A stretch of DNA of 64,000 bases, taken from assembly GCA_040954595.2 (NCBI GenBank), contig CM082598.2, forward strand, positions 8,184,001 through 8,248,000, given 5' to 3'. The notes beneath the pieces were generated by a model. It saw nothing but the letters and a program-made list of their open reading frames with translations, was not told the origin of the DNA and did no database searches. This stretch comes from Balanoglossus misakiensis. Its lineage: Eukaryota > Hemichordata. The position numbers and the translations under genes are program-made. Below are positions 57,158 to 64,000 of the stretch, piece after piece. Numbering within the stretch: position 1 is the first letter of the stretch; every line of letters begins with the position of its first letter.

Positions 57158-58336
57158 CTTTGGAATACGAGTCCCGATCAAAGATTATACCACTTTTTGA
57201 TACCAGGACCATCTCAAGTTTTGGGTGGGAATCACTAACTTGGCATTCTTCTTCAACAGGGAATACCTCTTTGATAGTTTGCCACTCAGATGGTTCTGAA
57301 CTTATCCTGTTGATATCAATTTTTTTTTTCGGACATGATGTACTGCAGCATTCTTGCAACGGTATATTGGGTTTGGTATCTTCTATTTTGTTATCAGTAC
57401 TACAGGTATCTTCTGTAATTACTTCTAGTCTAATCTGTGGGGTAGTTTCCATGATAAACCACTTTGCGATTGCCTTATGAAGGCAACCTCTTCTGGAATT
57501 GCAGCACTTGCATGTCGGTATGCCTGTTGCCTTGTCAATGCTTACTACCACACGTCCAAGACGAGAGTAGTATCTAATGTTTTCTTCATGTATAGAAAGA
57601 AATATGTACTTTGATGAGCTTGAAGGTTCCCAAAAAGACACCAGTGGCACTTTGGCCTTTTGTGCCCTTTCTTTAGCTTCAAGGCATTCAGCAATTGTCG
57701 AGTCTTTTATCTTCTTTGACATCTTGGCTAAGACACTTTCATCTAGATTTGTCTCTCTGGCTCGGTGGAGGAAATTCGTACTTTGTATATGGCGACAGAA
57801 ATGGGAAGTATCCCCCCCCCCCTGGCCATTGTCTGTGTCACAAAGTTACATGATGTGTTCTCACACCTTATTATTTGGGTTGTTGCAGCTGATTTTCTTT
57901 GGATATGTATAGGAAAGTGTAAGCCCTTTCTTGACTTCTCAACTAAATATATGCCATTTCGAGCATCAACTAGGATGCCATCATGAAATGTATATTCTGT
58001 AACTGCAGTTTTGGGTAATGAGCTATGTTTTAATTTCATGTGTCTTGCCAAGTTTCTTTTTAACATTTTGACATTACAAATTTCACATGATTCGGTACGG
58101 CTCTGGTGTGATCTTCCATTAAATCTTTATCTTTCCTGGTCTGTTTGTGCATCTTACTGCTAGAAGATGTTTCCGAGGAGTTATTTTCAGTTGTCATTTC
58201 ATGGCTTTTACATGCAGGTTTCTTCTTGTAATTTACTGATTTACATCTTTTTAAGTGCTCCACATACAGCATTTTTCTGGCCAGTGTCAGCTTGCACTTC
58301 ACACAGTGATAATGTGCATGCGAGTTGTGGATCTCT
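57158..58336 (-). pseudogene. First copy of the zinc-finger/SWIM exon, frameshifted
   Basis: The acceptor CCCTGCAG|AGAGATCC marks the genuine exon start; copies B and C lack this acceptor. The content is as in copy B. A one-base loss near 58116 (CTTCCATTAAATC versus CTCCCATTTAAATC) shifts the frame after HKQTRKDKDL, and an 11-C run at about 57812 (9 C in copy B) shifts it again inside the ARGG stretch. It ends at a clean donor, TCCAAAG|GTAAGAA. Confidence 0.75.
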
Positions 58337-58549
58337 CTGCAGGGTAAATGACACCCAAAGATGACATAATCTGAAAATAAAACAAAATAAAGCAACATTT
58401 TAATAAAAAAAACTTCAACATCATTTTTACAAGATTGTTGTTTCAATAAAGGATCCACTACGGTGATGAATCACAACCTTTATCTTTACATTATTCACCA
58501 AGAATTTCATATTGTGCCTATAGGACCCTGGAAACTGACTTTAAAAGCA

Positions 58550-59400
58550 ATCAGATCATAACTTGATATAGGTAAGTAAACTAATTAGAGTTGATGGCTG
58601 GGAAAATTTCAGAGCATGGTTTGATGATGACCTACCACGTGGGTGGAAAATACTCCCACCACGTGGGTGGAAGCATGCTCCGATATAAATTATGGAATGT
58701 TTGGTTAAAGTAACTGGATTGCAACTTGATATAGGTAAGTAAACTAATTTGAGTTGATGGCTGGGAAAAGTAATCATCAATGAAAATTTCAGAGCATGGT
58801 TTGATGATGACCTACCACGAGGGTGGAAGCATGCTCCGATAGAAATTATCAAGCATGCTCCGATAGAAATTATGGAATGTTTGGTTAAAGTAACTGGATT
58901 ACAACTTGATATAGGTAAGTAAACTAATTTGAGTTGATGGCTGGGGAAATTAATCATGCATGAAAATTTCAGAGCATGGTTTGATGATGACCTACCACGT
59001 GGGTGGAAAATACTCCCACCATGTGGGTGGAAGCCTGCTCCGATAGAAATTATGGAATGTTTGGTTAAAGTAACTGGAGTACAAATTGATATAGGTAAGT
59101 AAACTAATTTGAGTTGATGGCTGAGGAAATTAATCATGGATGAAAATTTCAGAGCATGGTTTGATGATGACCTACCACGTGGGTGGAAGCATGCTCCGAT
59201 AGAAATTATGGAATGTTTGGTTAACGTAACTGGATTACAACTTGATATAGGTAAGTAAACTAATTGGAGTTGATAGCTTGGGAAATTAATCATTAAAGTA
59301 ATTTCTGTTGATAGCCAGTGAATTTATTCACTGATAATGAATGATTCAGAGCATGTTCAATGATGACCTACTGTGTGGATGGAAAACTCCAATATAAAGT
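58550..59400. repeat. Minisatellite, about five units of 155-180 bp
   Basis: Units contain ACTTGATATAGGTAAGTAAA, TTGAGTTGATGGCTG, TTTCAGAGCATGGTTTGATG, CCACGTGGGTGGAA and TATGGAATGTTTGGTTAAAG. The CCACGTGGGTGG block is duplicated within some units. A 245-codon minus-strand ORF (58556-59293) spans the array because unit lengths preserve frame; its repetitive translation has no recognisable domain. The array lies within an intron of the HMGXB3-like gene. Confidence 0.9.
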
Positions 59401-59496
59401 ATGGAATGTTAGGTTAAATCTGTAACATTGGTACAATGTATTACATTTTACATAAACTGGTTTCAGTCAAAAAACAAACTGTCATTCTTATGTATT

Positions 59497-59907
59497 TCAA
59501 GGGCACTGCTCATTTAAAATAAGACCTCCTGTAAAAACTACATTTGAAAAAGCTGTCAACACAAATTTGTTGGGTTCAAGATATACAATAATGAGATCAG
59601 AGAATTTACCCGACTCATACTCAAACAAAGTAGTATATTTTTGAAGTCCCACGTGGCAGGTTTTCTGAAAGTCTATACTCAACAAAAATTCTGGATGAAT
59701 TATTTCACAAATTTGTTCACTCTGTAGTTTGTTAATCACTATATACAAAAGAAGATTCAAATCAGAGAATTGACCAAACATAGCCCAGTTAAGCTTAGAG
59801 CAAGTATAAACAATTCTTGGTAAATACTTTACAAACCTGATCTCATAAGTAGCCATAGCAATCGGACAAGGGAAGCACAGTAAAAAAACTGCAAACTGCA
59901 ATATCAA
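59497..59907 (-). other. Unassigned 136-codon ORF
   Basis: It begins MILQFAVFLLCFPCPI, which could pass for a signal peptide, and contains no known motif. It lies in the intron between HMGXB3-like exons, with no splice sites I can assign. It may be chance or an unrecognised exon. Confidence 0.2.
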
Positions 59908-59971
59908 AATTTTCCATCATGAAATCCATGTTCAAAAATACTAATAAAGATTTAAAAATGTGCTGTCTTAC

Positions 59972-60141
59972 CACCAGACTTCACTGATGTCTTTAAATGG
60001 GCTGTGACATGTTTTTTGACCCGCCAGCTATCTCTGGTGGCTTTAAACATGGTCTGAGGGCATATTTTACAAGAAAATATTTCGCCCTCAGACACTATGA
60101 TGCTGCCTGTATCTTCCTTTACAGTTATTGAAGGATGCATC
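59972..60141 (-). CDS. Zinc-finger exon upstream of the HMGXB3-like exons
   Basis: The exon lies between acceptor CTCACAATAG and donor GGTG|GTAAGA. It reads HPSITVKEDTGSIIVSEG and CKICPQTMFKATRDSWRVKK, then HVTAHLKTS: a C-x2-C...H-x3-H finger. The ATG at 60138 could be a start, but the exon is open upstream to the splice site, so an earlier exon is likely. A short ATG-initiated frame at 60320-60247 ending near a GTGAGT is not phase-compatible. Confidence 0.5.
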
Positions 60142-62914
60142 CTATTGTGAGAAAAATATTACATATGTAATATGTTTAATATCATATGTCCTTTGTGACA
60201 CATCTTTGGCAACCGTGGTGAAAAAATGAGGCTCTCACTCACAAAAAGTGTTCATGTCTCCAGTCATATCTGAGATTATGTCAAGAACAGAAGGAAATTC
60301 GAAGTTGTTGGGCAGCTGCATTTTACGATCCAGACTGCCACTGTATCGTCCTAAAACTAAGTTGTACAGGACCAACTACTACTTACTAGAACCAGTTTCA
60401 AAAACGACTTAGTCGTTCCACAGTCAAGTCCACGTTTGGGGGCGAAGTAGGTTTAATCATGGACGTACGGGAGAAATCTCTCGTAATCTAGGACTTTTGT
60501 AACAACGAGTGGACCTTGCGAGTGCGACGAGATGCCTCAGAATGATGGGTAACGAAGGTGAGAAAAGTTTCGATTGAGCACGTGCTAGTTGGAATGAAGA
60601 GATGGCGTCATGAAGAGATGGCATCATTCTGCTGCATTCAGCCACTCCTGCCAGACACTCCTGTCACAGTACCGTAATTGATACAAAGGCAAACTGTTAT
60701 ACTTACTTTCCTTAGTTAATTTTCACGAAGTGTAGTAAAATATCTAATTATATGTGCCTCCCACACCAAATCACCGTACTTTCTCCGTATGTACACTGTA
60801 GCTACACATGCGCTCTCGGTGGATGATAGATGATCTTGGGTCATGTCATCAACACGTGACCTTACGTGAGCTGCCTCCCCAGGGATAAGCCTCACCACTG
60901 CCCACATGGTAGCTGGGCAGGAACTCTTCGACTCGCGCACTTACCCTATCACCCCCAGACCTAAGCCACTTCGGCTTACACTAATTTGTGGGCGGAACAG
61001 AACGGAATAAGCCACACCAGATAAAAAAGAGCACTTATTTTTCTATTTCACCGAATAGATTTCTGAGCTTAAGCACAACTTAAGGTTTATATCAACCCTA
61101 CCAATTTAGCATCGATTTTTTTTTCAATTTTCCCCAAGAAGACTCCAGTAAACGAAGCTATAATTCAAATCTGAAACTACACCTGAATCCAAATCTTACT
61201 ACTTAAGATATCAGAAACTTCGATCAAAACAATGGTCCGTTGAGAAACATTTTGTTGCAATGTTAGGGGGTCAAGCCATATTTTCAGCCGACTATTAAAA
61301 GTTGCGCACTCAGAAAACAGTCTGAAACCTTAAATATTCTAAAGTGTTGATAGAGGGCGTTCTGCCAAGACTTGCATATCTTTACGTCAACCCTTCGTCT
61401 TGACTCCACTGCCTTGCAGGATCCCTCATTGCCACATCATCACAACACAACAGACATGTAGACAATGACATGATGATGAGACTAAAGCCAGATTATAGAG
61501 CAGTCGGACCTATTTATTCGCAACAAGAAAGACAAAGTTCACTGCATGCTAAGTAACCTATATAGGTTATTAAACTGTGGCTTTGCCTGCACGTGTGTGG
61601 TAATAAATCCTGGCAGCAAGGTAAACCGTTTTCGGAAAATACTCTGAAAACCTGCATCCATTGTTGGCTCTAGTAGTGGTGTTGGATCTCACCCGGTTAC
61701 CACTTGTTATCTAAACTATTGTTGAAAAGGTCTAAAGGAAAACTCAATAACAAATGCTAGCAAGAAAATTCTTTGATGGACAAGGTCAGATAACTGTGCT
61801 GCTCGAAGATCGGCCTAGAAAAGGCTGAGAAATACTTCAACACGCACATGGCATTCACCTTACTATGCCTCATTGGTCAGTGCAACATATGACACTTTCC
61901 TATCCAATGAGCATGCACTAGACACTGCTTGTGTACGTGACATCATGACAATGATTTCGATACTTTACTGTCGATACGCGCAAAACCATCTATATGTGCA
62001 AGTCGAGTTTTCACTGCGGAGTGTTGTCATGACGACTCAAAAATATGTCGATTTCCCTGTTATTCAAGTTTTGAAGAGTTCAGAACAGCATTTCTCAATT
62101 GAAAGGCTTTATGTACAACTACAACACTACAGAGTTTAGAATATTCCTGTCGTGTACTTCTCTCTTATTATTGTGGAAAAATTAAGAATGTTTGGTTCTC
62201 TAATAATATGATTAGGTAGAAACCGTTTCCCGAGACCATTGTACAACAGACAGATTAATAAAAAAGTGGTATTCATCTTGTACACTTCCACTGGTACAAA
62301 GTTTACAAAATCTGGCTCTAGAGTGAATGTTCTAGTGTCTCCTTCCCTCTATTGGTCAGCAACAAACAAAACGTACAGCAGGTTCAAGATAAACATCTTA
62401 TCAAAGATATCTGCACTTTGATTAAAAGTATACAGTCACCTCCAATTTACATACGCCCATATATGGCTGAAATGGAGTATTTGACCGTTATAAAGAACAA
62501 ATGGTGGCGCCCTTATTTTCACGTGTGCCACCCACTGAAAAACTGTGATTGGCTAGATCTTAATTTGCCATGGTAAATATACCTAATTTTCCATAGGTAA
62601 CCTTTTAAACTCTGATGCACGCGTGTTCAATTCGCACACGTCACATGGATATTGAATCTGAGTCAGAGATTGATTAATTCTCCACTAGTGTATATGGATA
62701 GTCCGAAATAAAGAATTAATGAAAGGGAATGGACGTTACATTGAACAATGATTCCCCGTTCAAAACAAAAGCGTGTATGGCACAATTCTACGTTTTTTTT
62801 TACAATAATGGAAATAATAATCGTTTACTTTCTGATTCCGCGTCTATGTATTTTTTTTTCATTTGTAAAAAGATGACGATGTCAGCAATTTGTTGAGTGT
62901 TTGTCTTCGTGTTT
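60142..62914. other. No gene recognised
   Basis: This holds scattered short ORFs (up to 88 codons at 61873-62139) without recognisable domains. The 60300-60960 part is locally GC-richer and may contain the promoter of the minus-strand HMGXB3-like gene. Confidence 0.3.
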
Positions 62915-63712
62915 TCAGATGTAAACAGGACTTTCCACAGACCCAGTAGGACAGATAGGATCGGTTTTCTGAGGATCATTTGTGCTTTCACCCGATGAGC
63001 CGGCTACACCTTGCCTGCCTCCTTGCATTTCCGACGTATTGATGTATGTTGCTTGACTGGTAGCTGAAGAGTTAGCTGGTTCGGTTTGTTTTTCGGCCAT
63101 TGGTAGAATGTTTCTTTTTCCGTCATCTCCACCGGTCGCCAAGTCATTCCCAGCGTTGTCATAGTCAGGTAAATGCTCCTCAGACTCTTTACACGTATCA
63201 CCTGGATCGGTTGGCTGCACATAATCACCCTCGTCCACTTGATTCATCGGCACATAGTCACCGTTCATATCCGTTTCACCCTCTTCGATCTCCAAAACGG
63301 CTTCAATGACGGTGGGTGTTCGTCGTCCTCTGTAAGCGATGTTTCGCCGGTGGTATTACTGGCCGTATTGCGTGTAGGCATAGATTGTGTGTCTGGTCTA
63401 TCGTCCAAATTCTCGTCGGCGAGATTGATCCCCTGTCTTCCAGTCGACGTGTGACTATCATCAAGCGAGGTCATCGAAGTCGGCGTTGACGTGGAGATTG
63501 TTGAATATGTGTGGTGGAATTTGGTATCTGTTTCAACGATCTTCTCTTGAGGCAACTTTGCATCGGTTATCTTTTCATCATCTAATACTTTCATATCGCT
63601 TATCGACTCGTATTTGTTGTCCAATGAGGAAAGCATAGGTGGGGCTGTTGCAGGCACCAAATTTTGGCCGTCAAACTGAATGGTAGTTTCTTCAGTTTTA
63701 CCGTAGTATTTC
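62915..63712 (-). pseudogene. Cytoplasmic-tail exon of a receptor-like membrane protein, one frameshift
   Basis: After acceptor TATTCTTTTAG the frame reads KYYGKTEETTIQFDGQNLVP and a Ser/Thr/Asp-rich stretch to TEDDEHPP. It then runs into SLKPFWRSKR and a stop at 63265. In the next frame the sequence continues TVIEAVLEIEEGETDMNGDY, VPMNQVDEGDYVQ and ends SPVYI at 62915, so a single-base loss in the CCC near 63308 probably splits one ORF. Tyr motifs YVPM (YxxM, a PI3-kinase SH2-type site), DYVQP, TYINT and PVYI suggest phosphotyrosine signalling. Alternatively this is a true pseudogene. Confidence 0.55.
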
Positions 63713-63961
63713 CTAAAAGAATATTCAAATTGACAATAACGCAAACACCATATTTATAACCAGGTAACAGGTCTCTATTGGCAACTCCCCCACCAATAAA
63801 ATATTTTTATGGTCACATGAATGGCGCATTATGTTTACAGTGAATGTACTTAAGTGCACGGGAATAAAACCTATCATTTGTTTTAACTCATCTGGTCTTA
63901 TTCAGGAGAATAAAAGTTTTTGATTATTTTTTTTCTGGCATCGTAGTAATTAAAATCTTAC

Positions 63962-64000
63962 CTCCTGAAGAAGTACACCGAAACTGCACACACTGTAAGT
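63962..64000 (-). CDS. End of a transmembrane exon, continuing beyond the window
   Basis: Read leftward from the window edge the frame gives LTVCAVSVYFFRR before donor AG|GTAAGA at 63961. It joins in phase to KYYGKTEE of the exon at 63712. A hydrophobic segment followed by RRK is the usual end of a single-pass helix with a positive cytoplasmic stop-transfer. The ectodomain lies outside the window. Confidence 0.5.

Larger units (their letters stand above)
54327..60141 (-). pseudogene. HMGXB3-like gene with amplified zinc-finger/SWIM exon
   Basis: The minus-strand exons are a C2H2-like finger (60141-59972), a long zinc-finger plus SWIM exon present as a complete copy (58336-57158), a second copy (56976-55809) and a partial third (55636-55209), then two exons diagnostic of HMGXB3-like proteins (54912-54773 and 54535-54327). 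HMGXB3-like genes are numerous in marine invertebrates and carry CxC clusters akin to those beside KDZ transposases; their biochemical role is unknown. The conserved C-terminal exons expected after 54327 were not found, so the gene may be truncated. Frameshifts in copy A and a tandem-repeat insertion between exons make a functional product doubtful. Confidence 0.65.

Noticed and set aside
58556-59293. 245-codon ORF as a repetitive protein gene
   Set aside because: It follows the minisatellite exactly and has no promoter, splice or domain support.
1-64000. Naming the species
   Set aside because: Repeat types and gene families are shared by many marine invertebrates; nothing in the window is diagnostic without a search.

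Overview
This is an AT-rich piece of a eukaryotic, almost certainly animal, nuclear genome. The evidence is genes split by GT-AG introns, an HMGXB3-like gene, a SAP/SWIM/YqaJ gene of the type expanded in marine invertebrates, and a dense mixture of DNA transposons, tyrosine-recombinase elements and palindromic repeats. A marine invertebrate (hemichordate, echinoderm, amphioxus, cnidarian or mollusc) fits best, but the species cannot be named from sequence alone. No bacterial-style operons, tRNAs, rRNAs or CRISPR arrays were seen.

Layout. About 1-18.65 kb is a large composite region. It holds a six-exon plus-strand gene encoding, in order, a FAR1/FLYWCH-like zinc-binding domain, a MULE-type transposase, a SWIM finger, a repetitive acidic linker, a Ulp1/SENP-like cysteine protease and a C-terminal PHD finger. 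It is bracketed by arrays of short palindromes (ATCGACACG...CGTGTCGAT) and is probably an autonomous Mutator-like element or a relic of one. The gene is broken by a nonsense codon, three frameshifts and a 4.37-kb foldback transposon that landed in its linker with a 3-bp target duplication. Intron 1 carries another terminal-inverted-repeat (TIR) element with TAA duplications. From 18.7 to 30 kb I see no convincing host gene: there are old duplications, a 396-bp MITE with a 9-bp target duplication and a paralogous empty site, an inverted-repeat element, palindromes and a LINE reverse-transcriptase relic. At 31.6-34.3 kb lies an intact 474-codon Crypton/DUF3504 tyrosine recombinase with matching 14-bp inverted ends, next to a 153-bp perfect-looking palindrome. 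At 36.0-38.2 kb is a truncated DIRS/Ngaro-like retroelement (RT tail, RNase H, tyrosine recombinase).

About 40.0-51.03 kb is an 11-kb satellite of ~203-206-bp monomers with shortened variants, organised as two copies of a ~5.28-kb higher-order block. Directly beyond it, on the minus strand, are a SAP-SWIM-YqaJ gene (about 51.0-53.6 kb) and an HMGXB3-like gene (54.3-60.1 kb) whose zinc-finger/SWIM exon has been tandemly amplified two and a half times. A 155-180-bp minisatellite sits between its exons. The right edge holds the 3' end of a minus-strand membrane-receptor-like gene with a tyrosine-rich cytoplasmic tail. Many coding breaks fall in or next to homopolymers, so some may be assembly errors and not genuine pseudogenisation.
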